From NCBI GenBank assembly GCA_045569115.1, contig JBJKZS010000018.1, forward strand, positions 1 to 12,251: DNA of 12,251 bases, read 5' to 3'. The first letter of the stretch is position 1. Every line of letters begins with the position of its first letter. Positions 1-7,054 of this stretch are shown piece after piece. A model generated the notes under the pieces. It ran no database searches. It was given only the letters and a program-made list of their open reading frames with translations, and was not told the origin of the DNA. The stretch comes from S15-B10 sp045569115 (lineage in GTDB: Bacteria > Fidelibacterota > Marinisomatia > Marinisomatales > S15-B10). The translations under genes and the position numbers were made by a program.

Positions 1-1091
1 GATTTTTCAATTAAATCTTCAGCTCTATCAATCTCATAGGTTTGGCATTTTTTGTAAGGTTTCTGATTATGGATTAAGGCCCAAACTGGTCTTGCCTGAA
101 TTCCTCTTTGTTCCAATCTCAACATAAGTTCATCTCTATCAAAAAAATATTTTTCTTGGTCAATCTGCAAAATATTTAACCAATAGTTATTTTTTGCATA
201 TCCTGGACCTTGTAATAAGGATAGACCTTTAATTTTTTCTATAGCTTCAGAATAACTTTTATGAACCTGTTCTTTTCGATTTAAAAATTCTTCTAGTTTT
301 TCTAATTGTGCTACTCCCATTGCGGCTTGGATATTAGTTAATCGAAAATTATAACCAACTTCATGATGAATGTATCGTATTGGATCATCTTTTGCTTGGG
401 TTGTTAAATATCTAGCTTTCTCAGCTAATTTTTCATTTTCAGTTATTATCATTCCACCGCCACCAGTAGTAATTATTTTATTCCCATTAAAGGACAAACA
501 ACCCAAATCGCCTATAGTCCCAGCATGTTTTCCCGTAAATTCTCCCTTGGTATAAAAGGAACCCAAACTCTCAGTTGCATCCTCAATAAAAGCTATATTT
601 TGCTCATCACAAAGTATCTTTAATTCATCTAATAATACTGGGTTTCCAAAAACATGCACTGGAATAATACCAGCAATTCTTGCATTCGTTTTATTGTTAA
701 ATGTGTTTCCATCTTTATAGACTGTTTCTTTCTTAAGAAAATCGAGTGTCTTTTCTGCATCTAAATTATAATTTTCATCAGCATCCATAAAAATTGGTTC
801 AGCACCATTGTAACGCACTGCATTCACAGGTGAAATAAATGTTAAAGTAGGGACTATTACTTCATCACCAGGCTTTACACCAGCAATTAAAAGGCTAATT
901 TGTAGAGCAGAGGTCCCATTGACACAGGCAATTGAAAATTTAGCGTCAATATAATTAGCAACTTTTTTTTCAAATAAATCTACATAATTCCCAGCCGATG
1001 AAACCCAACTAGAATCAAGACATTGCTTAATGTACCCCCATTCATTTCCTGATATATTTGGTACAGAAAGAGGTACTGAATAATCAGGCAT
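1..1091 (-). CDS. legC: LegC-type NDP-sugar aminotransferase (PLP, DegT family), 3' end cut off by window edge
   Basis: This is a PLP-dependent aminotransferase of the DegT/DnrJ/EryC1/StrS family. In the legionaminic-acid route LegC aminates C-4 of the 4-keto sugar made by LegB, giving a 4-amino-2,4,6-trideoxy GlcNAc derivative in the cytoplasm. I translated 363 codons from the ATG at 1091. Visible landmarks are the N-terminal VPLSVPNISGNEW, VNGTSALQ (phosphate and cofactor loop, about 58-65), PVHVFGN (144-150), IEDATESLG (169-177) and the Schiff-base lysine K205 in SFNGNKIITTGGGG. This wording matches LegC/PseC-like enzymes closely. Family length is about 380-390 residues, so only some 20 C-terminal residues are missing. 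The start overlaps the stop of the Gfo/Idh/MocA gene by 8 bases (ATGCCTGA), suggesting translational coupling. NeuC/LegG-like and NeuB/LegI-like genes would be expected beyond position 1. The NDP carrier (GDP or UDP) cannot be told from sequence. Confidence 0.9.
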   Translation of the reverse strand, partial: MPDYSVPLSVPNISGNEWGYIKQCLDSSWVSSAGNYVDLFEKKVANYIDAKFSIACVNGTSALQISLLIAGVKPGDEVIVPTLTFISPVNAVRYNGAEPIFMDADENYNLDAEKTLDFLKKETVYKDGNTFNNKTNARIAGIIPVHVFGNPVLLDELKILCDEQNIAFIEDATESLGSFYTKGEFTGKHAGTIGDLGCLSFNGNKIITTGGGGMIITENEKLAEKARYLTTQAKDDPIRYIHHEVGYNFRLTNIQAAMGVAQLEKLEEFLNRKEQVHKSYSEAIEKIKGLSLLQGPGYAKNNYWLNILQIDQEKYFFDRDELMLRLEQRGIQARPVWALIHNQKPYKKCQTYEIDRAEDLIEK

Positions 1092-2031
1092 AAACAAACA
1101 TTTCAGCTAATCGCATTGTCATAATTGACTCAAATAAATCGACCCCTGGATGATTTAGACTTCCAGTCCTAATTAAACTAACAAAGTTCTCCATTTGTTG
1201 ATAAAAACCAGGTTTAAACTTTATATCAACTTGATCTGGAAGTATTTCATATTCTTTTAAATTGGTGTCTATATATACTCCTTTTTCTAGAGGTTTATAC
1301 TTCACGGTTACTCCATCTCCAAATAATGTCACAGACCATCCTCCAGGAGAATACCAATGAGATCTATAAGTACCTAATGAACCCGATTTAAACTCCATCG
1401 ACGCCACAAATTGATCCCCCTTTTTTTCCTTAATCCTTTTTGTCAATGTATTAATATTTTCTACTTCACCTCCAAAAAATCTTAAAAGGTCAATTGTATG
1501 AGTACTATTAACATAAATCCAATTCTCAATTACTTTTTGTGTCATTGATCTATCCGTAATATTCCAAAACCTTTCATGTCCTTCTACTTCCAAGCCCAAA
1601 AGGGGGCCCTCATTTTCTATAATTTTTTGACCTTTCTGAAAGATAGAATAATACCTTCTATTATAACCCACCATATTTTTTGTACCATGTTTCTCTGCCA
1701 ATTCTGCTAAAGACTGTGTTTCGTTAAGTAGTATACCAGGAGGCTTCTCAAGAAAAGTAGGTACTCCAAGAGGAAGAAGCTTTTTAGCAACATTATAAAT
1801 CTGGTCAGCAGATACTAGAACTAACAACCCATCCATTGCGCACTTGTTTGTAAGATCATCAACTGAATTGTAAATATTTTGTATATTAAAAGTTTTAGCT
1901 AATTCTTCAGCCTTTGAAAAAGTGCGGCTAGTAATACCTACAGGATTTATCTCATTAAGGGCTTGGATAACCTTGAGATGCTCTTTAGCAATTCCCCCAG
2001 CACCAATGATGCCGAGATTTATTTTAGACAT
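1084..2031 (-). CDS. Gfo/Idh/MocA-family NAD(P)-dependent sugar oxidoreductase
   Basis: This 315-residue protein is a cytoplasmic NAD(P)-dependent oxidoreductase of the Gfo/Idh/MocA family, whose members oxidise or reduce hydroxyl or keto groups of sugars and cyclitols. The N-terminal Rossmann fold shows GIIGAGGIA at residues 7-15. The hallmark E-K-P motif is at 95-97 (FLEKPPG). The C-terminal half carries the family pattern with a histidine and DLLRFFGGEV after a WIYVNSTH segment, the usual catalytic His/Asp region. Length is normal for the family. The gene overlaps both neighbours by 8 bases (ATGTCTAA upstream with legB, ATGCCTGA downstream with legC), so it is made in step with them. Its place between a 4,6-dehydratase and a 4-aminotransferase suggests an added redox step on the same sugar or on its precursor, but the substrate is not visible. 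Confidence is high for the family and low for the reaction. Confidence 0.88.
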   Translation of the reverse strand: MSKINLGIIGAGGIAKEHLKVIQALNEINPVGITSRTFSKAEELAKTFNIQNIYNSVDDLTNKCAMDGLLVLVSADQIYNVAKKLLPLGVPTFLEKPPGILLNETQSLAELAEKHGTKNMVGYNRRYYSIFQKGQKIIENEGPLLGLEVEGHERFWNITDRSMTQKVIENWIYVNSTHTIDLLRFFGGEVENINTLTKRIKEKKGDQFVASMEFKSGSLGTYRSHWYSPGGWSVTLFGDGVTVKYKPLEKGVYIDTNLKEYEILPDQVDIKFKPGFYQQMENFVSLIRTGSLNHPGVDLFESIMTMRLAEMFVYA

Positions 2032-2998
2032 GATATAATTTTGGCTTATTCAATTGTGGGTTTTCTCTGAACCATTCGACAGTCTCTTTAAGACCTTTTT
2101 CAAGATTATAGCCTGGATTCCAAGAAGAATTCTCTAATAATTTCTTGTTACTACAAACCAACCTTTCAACTTCACTATTCTCTGGTCGCTTCCTTCCTTT
2201 TTCACTTTCTATAATAATATTTTTTTTTGTAAAGGTCATGATTTGTTTTGCTAGATCTCTAATTGATATTTCACTATTCATTCCAACATTTGTTACTTCT
2301 CCAAAAAAGTTATCTGATTGGTATATACTCAGAAAAGCCGCACAAGTATCTTTAACAAAAGTAAGATCCCTTGTTGGGTCAATATTCCCTAGTGTTAATT
2401 TATTCGCACCACTAAGTATCTGTGTTATTATAGTAGGAATTACTGCTCTTGATGATTGTCTTGGACCATAAGTGTTAAAAGGTCGAACAATTTTAATAGG
2501 AAGATCAAAAGATCTATAATAACTCATTGCCAAATGATCAGCAGCAATCTTAGATGCAGAATAAGGTGATTGACCAACTAGTGGGTGATTCTCATCAATT
2601 GGAGTGTATTGCGCCGTACCATAAGTTTCGCTAGTTGATGTGATAATTACTTGCTGAAGGGATTGTTTCTTAGAAGCTTCTAATATATTGTAAGTACCTT
2701 CAACATTAGTACGTATATAGGCTAGTGGCGAAATATAGGAGTATGGAATACCAATTAATGCCGCCAAGTGAATAACAGCTTCACAACCCTCCATTACATT
2801 TGATACCGAATCAAAATCACGAATATCACCCAAAATGATTTCCATTTCATTTTTGTACTTTGATTCCTCTAGCCAACCCCAACTATTTCTAGGATTATAA
2901 CGATCAAAAGCGACTACATCCAAACCTTCAACAACACAGCATTCGGCTAAATGGGATCCAATAAATCCCGTAGCACCAGTTATGAGTATTTTTTTAAT
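2024..2998 (-). CDS. legB: LegB-like NDP-GlcNAc 4,6-dehydratase (extended SDR), probable ATT start
   Basis: This is an extended short-chain dehydrogenase/reductase that would remove water across C-4/C-6 of an NDP-GlcNAc, giving the 4-keto-6-deoxy sugar used by LegC. With a start at 2998 it has 324 residues and begins (M)KKILITGATGFIGS, placing the NAD-binding GxxGxxG at about 8-14. Next come FDRYN and NSWGWL, typical of LegB-like proteins, then the TSTSETYG region (about 120-127), catalytic Y146 and K150 in SPYSASK, RPFNTYGPRQS, and PTRD. The first standard start codon in frame is TTG at 2923, inside the Rossmann fold; starting there would delete the whole dinucleotide motif. The only codons between the in-frame TAA (3005-3007) and the motif are TTA, ATT, ATT, AAA, AAA, ATA. 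I therefore place the start at ATT, 2996-2998. A weak AAGAA lies upstream. The stop overlaps the next gene by 8 bases. A LegB assignment fits the adjacent legC, but related hexose 4,6-dehydratases are possible. Confidence 0.85.
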   Translation of the reverse strand: MKKILITGATGFIGSHLAECCVVEGLDVVAFDRYNPRNSWGWLEESKYKNEMEIILGDIRDFDSVSNVMEGCEAVIHLAALIGIPYSYISPLAYIRTNVEGTYNILEASKKQSLQQVIITSTSETYGTAQYTPIDENHPLVGQSPYSASKIAADHLAMSYYRSFDLPIKIVRPFNTYGPRQSSRAVIPTIITQILSGANKLTLGNIDPTRDLTFVKDTCAAFLSIYQSDNFFGEVTNVGMNSEISIRDLAKQIMTFTKKNIIIESEKGRKRPENSEVERLVCSNKKLLENSSWNPGYNLEKGLKETVEWFRENPQLNKPKLYHV

Positions 2999-3091
2999 AA
3001 TTAATTAAGTTCTTAAAAATTTATTTGTTAATAAAATGAAGGCAATTGGAAACAGTTATTTTTGCAATAGCTTTCAATTTTATTAGTTATT
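2999..3091 (-). other. Short gap before legB, no clear regulatory signal
   Basis: About 93 bases separate the ColD-like stop from the proposed ATT start of legB. The stretch is very AT-rich, with an in-frame TAA at 3005-3007 and a weak purine stretch (AAGAA) about a dozen bases before the ATT. An imperfect inverted repeat (3044-3079, AATTGAAA against TTTCCAATT) is followed only by a mixed T-rich stretch, so neither a promoter nor a terminator is called. Confidence 0.4.
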
Positions 3092-4273
3092 TTATTTTTG
3101 GACATTATTTAATATTGAGGCAATTTGAATAATTTTTTCTTCATTAAGATCAGGGTAGTTTCCAATATACCAGCCAAAGTGATGAATATGCTCTACTTCA
3201 GGATATTGCTCCCATTCTTTATCTTTAATTAATCCTTTTAGGTACGGCTGACGCATCTGGTTTCCTCCACCAGCATTACCCCTACGAAATTCAATCCCAT
3301 TAGCATCCATATGTTTTTCTAACGAATCACGAAATTTGAAGTCTGGTTTTTTTAGGACAAGAGGAAAGGCATAGTTAGAACTACCCTCTAATATAAAATT
3401 TTTCCGGAAAATATTTCTATCCAACAACTTAAGAAAAAGTTCAAGATTTCTATTTCTTTTTTTATTATTTGAATCAAGCCTTTTTAATTGATTCCTACCA
3501 ATTATAGCACCAATTTCTGTATTCCGGAAATTATATGCTGGAAAAGCAAAAATGAAGTCTGGGTTTAGGTCAGGAAATTCATTATAATATTTATTTTTTA
3601 CTTTTTGATTATCTGCTTCACGTACCATCCCATGAGATCTGAGCATTCGTAGCATTTGATAAATCTTTTCATCATTGGTACATACCATTCCCCCCTCTAT
3701 TGTGCTCATATGATGAGCATAATAAAACGAAAAATTAGACATCAAGCCATAACTACCTAGTTTTTTACCTAGAAAACTAGAGCCATGGGATTCGCACACA
3801 TCTTCAATTAATGGAATATTTCTATCTTTAAGTTCCTTTAGAAGCTTTTCTGTTAAACCATTAAAACCCTGAACATGAGTTAAGAAAACAGCTTTCGTAT
3901 TTGCATTAAGGTTTCTAATAACTTTTTCTTCATCAATACAAAGATTGCGAGGATTAATATCAACGAAAACTGGCTTAAATCCATTTTGAAGCACAGAAGC
4001 GATATCTGAAACCCAAGTTAAAGGTGGTACAATTATTTCACCCTCTCCAAAAATCTCTTTCATAACTGCCATAGTCAATTGATTTGCTGAAGAACCTGAA
4101 TTAACAAAAATACTATAATTGACCCCTAACCAATTAGACCATTCTTTTTCAAAAGCTTTGACTTGAGATGACTGTGTTAAAATTATTTTATCATTCTTTA
4201 AATAATCAATAACAATACTTAAATCAGATTTTGTGATATTATTTTCCATTAAAGGATGATTAAAACTATTCAT
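3092..4273 (-). CDS. ColD-like PLP/PMP sugar 3-dehydratase (DegT fold, His in place of Lys)
   Basis: This 393-residue protein has the DegT/DnrJ/EryC1/StrS fold but is probably not an aminotransferase. The segment that normally carries the PLP lysine (pattern SFxxxK then EGG) reads SFYYAHHMSTIEGG here, so H187 sits at the lysine position. His at this position is established for ColD (GDP-4-keto-6-deoxymannose 3-dehydratase) and for the E1 CDP-sugar 3-dehydratase. These use PMP to remove the C-3 hydroxyl and give a 3,6-dideoxy-4-keto sugar. Other landmarks: NSGSSANQL (58-66), PPLTWVSD (83-90), and IEDVCESHGSS (156-166) with the PLP-contacting Asp. No C-terminal cysteine cluster is present, which argues for the iron-free ColD type over the [2Fe-2S] RfbH/E1 type. 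The ATG start lies 13 bases after the small TPP beta gene. The substrate nucleotide is unknown; no Gmd-like gene is visible in the window. Confidence 0.85.
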   Translation of the reverse strand: MNSFNHPLMENNITKSDLSIVIDYLKNDKIILTQSSQVKAFEKEWSNWLGVNYSIFVNSGSSANQLTMAVMKEIFGEGEIIVPPLTWVSDIASVLQNGFKPVFVDINPRNLCIDEEKVIRNLNANTKAVFLTHVQGFNGLTEKLLKELKDRNIPLIEDVCESHGSSFLGKKLGSYGLMSNFSFYYAHHMSTIEGGMVCTNDEKIYQMLRMLRSHGMVREADNQKVKNKYYNEFPDLNPDFIFAFPAYNFRNTEIGAIIGRNQLKRLDSNNKKRNRNLELFLKLLDRNIFRKNFILEGSSNYAFPLVLKKPDFKFRDSLEKHMDANGIEFRRGNAGGGNQMRQPYLKGLIKDKEWEQYPEVEHIHHFGWYIGNYPDLNEEKIIQIASILNNVQK

Positions 4274-4286
4274 TCTTTAATCCGGC

Positions 4287-4838
4287 TCACCATTCCCATT
4301 CAGGTTCAAAAGCATACATTCTACTATGCTCAACAATTATTGTCGATCTACCATCTTCCCTATTTAATGCATGTTCATATGCTGGATAAACCATTGTAGA
4401 ATTAGTCAATTCAACTACTTCAATTGTATCACATAGCAACCGAAAAGCTTGCGTATAATTACCCTTATGCTGATATCCAGGGTCGAGTGGCTTGTCTGAA
4501 CCAACACAAACTTTAAAAATTATTTTTGGTAGAGAGTTTTTCATCAAATATGGGAATTTGTCTACATGATTAACTATTTGATTACATGCTAAAAATGCGA
4601 AATTAAATCGGGGATAAATACATATGGGGATATGACCTTCTAAAGCTAACCCCAAACAGAAACCAGCTTGAAAATCTTCCGCAACCGGCATTTCAAGTTT
4701 TTTGATTCCCTCTAATTCTTTTACTTGATGAGTGACAGCAGTGCCTGGATATTCTATAGCTTGGCCAACAAAAATTGTCTTTTCATTTTCGGCAAGCATC
4801 TTCATACTTCTCTTTATTTCACTTAAATATTTTGTCAT
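4287..4838 (-). CDS. TPP-dependent enzyme, minimal beta subunit (pyrimidine-binding domain only)
   Basis: This 183-residue protein corresponds to the pyrimidine-binding domain of E1 beta/transketolase. The catalytic glutamate that activates the TPP aminopyrimidine is visible as E54 in MPVAEDFQAGF, followed by the small-residue helix GLALEG and IPICIYPRFNFAF. Ordinary E1 beta subunits have about 320-350 residues because a transketolase C-terminal domain follows; here the protein stops after VEHSRMYAFEPEWEW, so that domain is absent. The partner is the alpha subunit encoded just upstream, whose stop is only 2 bases before this ATG (4838). The loss of the C-terminal domain, which binds the lipoyl arm or aids dimerisation in E1 enzymes, suggests a free-standing carboligase rather than part of a dehydrogenase complex. 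That fits a glycan cluster, but the donor and acceptor are unknown. Confidence 0.85.
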   Translation of the reverse strand: MTKYLSEIKRSMKMLAENEKTIFVGQAIEYPGTAVTHQVKELEGIKKLEMPVAEDFQAGFCLGLALEGHIPICIYPRFNFAFLACNQIVNHVDKFPYLMKNSLPKIIFKVCVGSDKPLDPGYQHKGNYTQAFRLLCDTIEVVELTNSTMVYPAYEHALNREDGRSTIIVEHSRMYAFEPEWEW

Positions 4839-4840
4839 GC

Positions 4841-5503
4841 CTAAAACTCTATAAACTTTCCGACTCCACTATGAGGCCAGTCACTATTAAATTGATAATA
4901 TTTAATATCAAAATTTGTTGCTTTAGCGATTGATTTTTTCTCTAATAAGCTCTCAAATAAAGATTCAGCATCCTGATTCCAAGCATTTTTTGTAGGGGTA
5001 CCAACTGACTTTTTATTGTCTTCAATAACCCATGTTATTGGAAGATCAAAATTAATACTATATGTTATTGATTCATTTGCTATACCTGTAAATGCTGTCA
5101 TATCACCTATAAATATCCAAACTCTTGGACCTTTAATACCTTTAAGTTTTTCTTTTTGCTTTGATGCCCATGCTACACCTGTTGCAATTGGACAGATTCC
5201 TCCAACAATTGCTGAGGTGAAAAAATTATATTGTGGAAAAGTCAAAGTTATTGAATTTCCCTCTATAATCATTTTCTTAACTTCATCAGTTGGTATACCT
5301 TTAAGCAGAGCGTGTAAGTGACTTGCCCAAGCAGAAAAAACATAGTCTTCACTATTAACACCCTGAAAAATCTTAATTAATTCTGATTCATTATTATTTC
5401 TTAAATGAATAGGTCCATAAATTTTTTTCTCTTCATAAATTCTAGAGATTTCTTCTTCGAAATCTTTTAGAAATTTAACTTTTTTCTTAAGATCTCTAGT
5501 CAA
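4841..5503 (-). CDS. TPP-dependent enzyme, short alpha subunit (TPP diphosphate-binding domain)
   Basis: This 220-residue protein matches the diphosphate-binding half of E1 alpha/transketolase. The TPP motif GDG-x(25-30)-N appears as GDM at 133-135 and N163 in VIEDNK. ASHLHALLKG (about 60-69) lies where cofactor-contacting histidines occur in relatives, and FTSAIVGGICPIATGVAWA forms the usual loop and helix before the motif. It is shorter than classical E1 alpha (about 320-360), in keeping with the reduced beta subunit encoded 2 bases downstream; together they would form one active site. The start is TTG (5501-5503), preceded at a good distance by AAGGAAG (about 5513-5519); no in-frame ATG fits. 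It follows the restored end of the B12-radical SAM gene by 34 bases. Placement directly before a ColD-like 3-dehydratase suggests it adds a carbon branch to a keto sugar (inference). Confidence 0.85.
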   Translation of the reverse strand: MTRDLKKKVKFLKDFEEEISRIYEEKKIYGPIHLRNNNESELIKIFQGVNSEDYVFSAWASHLHALLKGIPTDEVKKMIIEGNSITLTFPQYNFFTSAIVGGICPIATGVAWASKQKEKLKGIKGPRVWIFIGDMTAFTGIANESITYSINFDLPITWVIEDNKKSVGTPTKNAWNQDAESLFESLLEKKSIAKATNFDIKYYQFNSDWPHSGVGKFIEF

Positions 5504-5537
5504 AACAATATTACTTCCTTCTTTTCAAACAAAAAAA

Positions 5538-5752
5538 TTAGTCCCCTAATATTTTTCTCTTTAATCTTATTTTTGTCATTTGAGTAATGTTTTCAATTGC
5601 TGGAGCACCAAACTTTTCATTAATCATCTTCAGAAATCTAGGATTCTCAAAATAGGTGTGAAAAGCATAGTCTCTAAACCTCAATATTTCCTCCGCTGAA
5701 AGAAATTTTGTCTGTGATGGTAAATGTTCATACGAAAGGAAACCATATTTTT
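5538..5752 (-). pseudogene. Frameshifted C-terminal segment of the B12-radical SAM gene
   Basis: Read in the -1 frame relative to the main gene, this stretch gives a coherent protein tail: YGFLSYEHLPSQTKFLSAEE, then ILRFRDYAFHTYFENPRF, then LKMINEKFGAPAIENI and finally LKRKILGD before TAA at 5538-5540. From memory, B12-radical SAM proteins of glycan clusters end with this type of sequence (FRD.AF.., KFG, L-K-R-..-L-G-D). The simplest cause is loss of one base in the run of five T at 5748-5752 (A in the coding strand); six would give KYEKKYGFLSYE in frame. This could be a sequencing or assembly homopolymer error, a natural inactivating mutation or, less likely, programmed slippage. No start codon with a plausible ribosome site was seen for independent translation. 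Confidence 0.8.
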
Positions 5753-7054
5753 CTCATACTTACTAGGAAGATCCCAACCTAAATTTTTTGCTTTATTATA
5801 AAGGGGGCTACCTGGAAGAGCTGTAGCGCAATACATATTTGCATTTTCTGTGTTCAGCTCAATAGCAAGATTCAATGTTTCTTGAATGCTATCATAATTG
5901 TCATTGCCCAATCCAAAAATGTAATTTGCTCCAACATTTATACCCGCTTCTTTAATCATACCTACTACTTGGCGAATATTAATGTCTTCAAATTTCCCTT
6001 TAGTTACCTCTCTTCTAATTAATTGATTACCTGCTTCAATTCCTGGTGCAAGCCAATTAACACCAGCTGCTTTTAGTTTCTCAAGATATTTTTCTTTAAT
6101 AGTATCAATTCTTGTATAAGCCCAAATATTAAAATTATAGTCTCTTTCAATAATTAAATCGCACAAAGTCAAAAAATGTTTAGGATTTAGAACCCACATT
6201 TCATCTGCAATTTTAATCTGCTTCACACCTTGCTCGGCCAAATAATCTAACTGTTTAATTGTAAATTGTGGGTTCCAAAATCGGAATTTATTAAAATTCG
6301 CAGAGGCCAAATTTGAATCATTATCAGTACGATTAATTATATTAATCATACAAAACTCACACTGATAAATACACCCTAATGAAGTATAAATACTTGCGAA
6401 AGGGCTCCTCTCTGAATCGTGATAATTTGCATGCCAGCTACTAGTTCTATATTCTTTAAGAGAAGGCATCAAATCATATGCGACTCCAGGCATATCATGC
6501 TCTAACTTTTCTTGAGGAACAATTCCAGAAGGTTTATTTAGATGTATATTTCCATCATTATCTCTAAAACAAATACCATTAATTTTTTTTAAATCTCCTT
6601 CTGTCAAATCACTACTTAAAGTATCTATTAATGCATAAACCCCCTCATTAGTAAACCCAATATCAATAAACTCATGTGCTATAAGAGTCTCTTTCGGCAA
6701 GGCGTTAATATGTGGACCAACAAATCCAATTAAATTATTAGGATCTTTTTCTTTAACCCATTCAGCACTTTCAACAGCTCCAGCCATAGCAGCAGTAGAG
6801 GCATTAGGGTTTTGTCCAGTTACTACGAATAAAATCAGCCCGGGATTATACTCTTTAATTATTTCTGTAAAATCTTCTCTATTTGGTCTTTCTATTTCCA
6901 TATCATAAATAACTACAGTAAATCCAGCTTTTCTTGTTGCGTTAGCTAAGAGTCCAGCCCAAATATTTGGTTCTTTAGCAGAAAAATCGTTTGCTAATTT
7001 CTGATAAAGGTTCCTGGCTGAAGGAGCAATAATCATTAGATCTAGTTTCTTCAT
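5681..7054 (-). CDS. B12-binding radical SAM protein, C-terminus lost by frameshift
   Basis: This is a class B radical SAM protein: a cobalamin-binding domain (about 1-150) followed by a radical SAM barrel. The [4Fe-4S] cysteines C228, C232 and C235 are in GCIYQCEFC (CX3CX2C). The N-terminal domain has the fold landmarks PSARNLYQKLANDF, LILFVVTGQNPNAS and IGFVGPHINALP, but the classical DxHxxG cobalamin motif is not obvious; many relatives also lack it. Known class B enzymes often methylate unactivated carbon or phosphorus, so sugar C-methylation is possible but unproven. The 457-residue reading ends abnormally after KNMVSFRMN with an unrelated tail. The expected C-terminal region continues in another frame down to 5538, and restoring the frame gives about 505 residues. 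The start overlaps the upstream TPP beta gene by 4 bases (ATGA). It sits between two TPP alpha/beta pairs. Confidence 0.85.
   Translation of the reverse strand: MKKLDLMIIAPSARNLYQKLANDFSAKEPNIWAGLLANATRKAGFTVVIYDMEIERPNREDFTEIIKEYNPGLILFVVTGQNPNASTAAMAGAVESAEWVKEKDPNNLIGFVGPHINALPKETLIAHEFIDIGFTNEGVYALIDTLSSDLTEGDLKKINGICFRDNDGNIHLNKPSGIVPQEKLEHDMPGVAYDLMPSLKEYRTSSWHANYHDSERSPFASIYTSLGCIYQCEFCMINIINRTDNDSNLASANFNKFRFWNPQFTIKQLDYLAEQGVKQIKIADEMWVLNPKHFLTLCDLIIERDYNFNIWAYTRIDTIKEKYLEKLKAAGVNWLAPGIEAGNQLIRREVTKGKFEDINIRQVVGMIKEAGINVGANYIFGLGNDNYDSIQETLNLAIELNTENANMYCATALPGSPLYNKAKNLGWDLPSKYEKNMVSFRMNIYHHRQNFFQRRKY

Noticed and set aside
2145..2471. Plus-strand open frame of 108 codons
   Set aside because: It lies wholly antisense inside the legB-like gene, its translation is a hydrophobic, low-information string, and it matches no family; a shadow of the real gene.
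3044..3079. Inverted repeat after the ColD-like gene as a terminator
   Set aside because: The stem is AT-rich and bulged, the loop long, and no proper T-tract follows.
3092..4273. Annotation as an ordinary DegT aminotransferase
   Set aside because: The PLP lysine position is His (H187) in a motif matching sugar 3-dehydratases.
5016..5321. Plus-strand open frame of 101 codons
   Set aside because: Antisense to the small TPP alpha gene, which has clear cofactor motifs; no independent support.
5681..5760. Programmed -1 frameshift in the B12-radical SAM gene
   Set aside because: The site is only an A5 run without a standard slippery heptamer or a visible downstream stem; a one-base indel is simpler, though not excluded.
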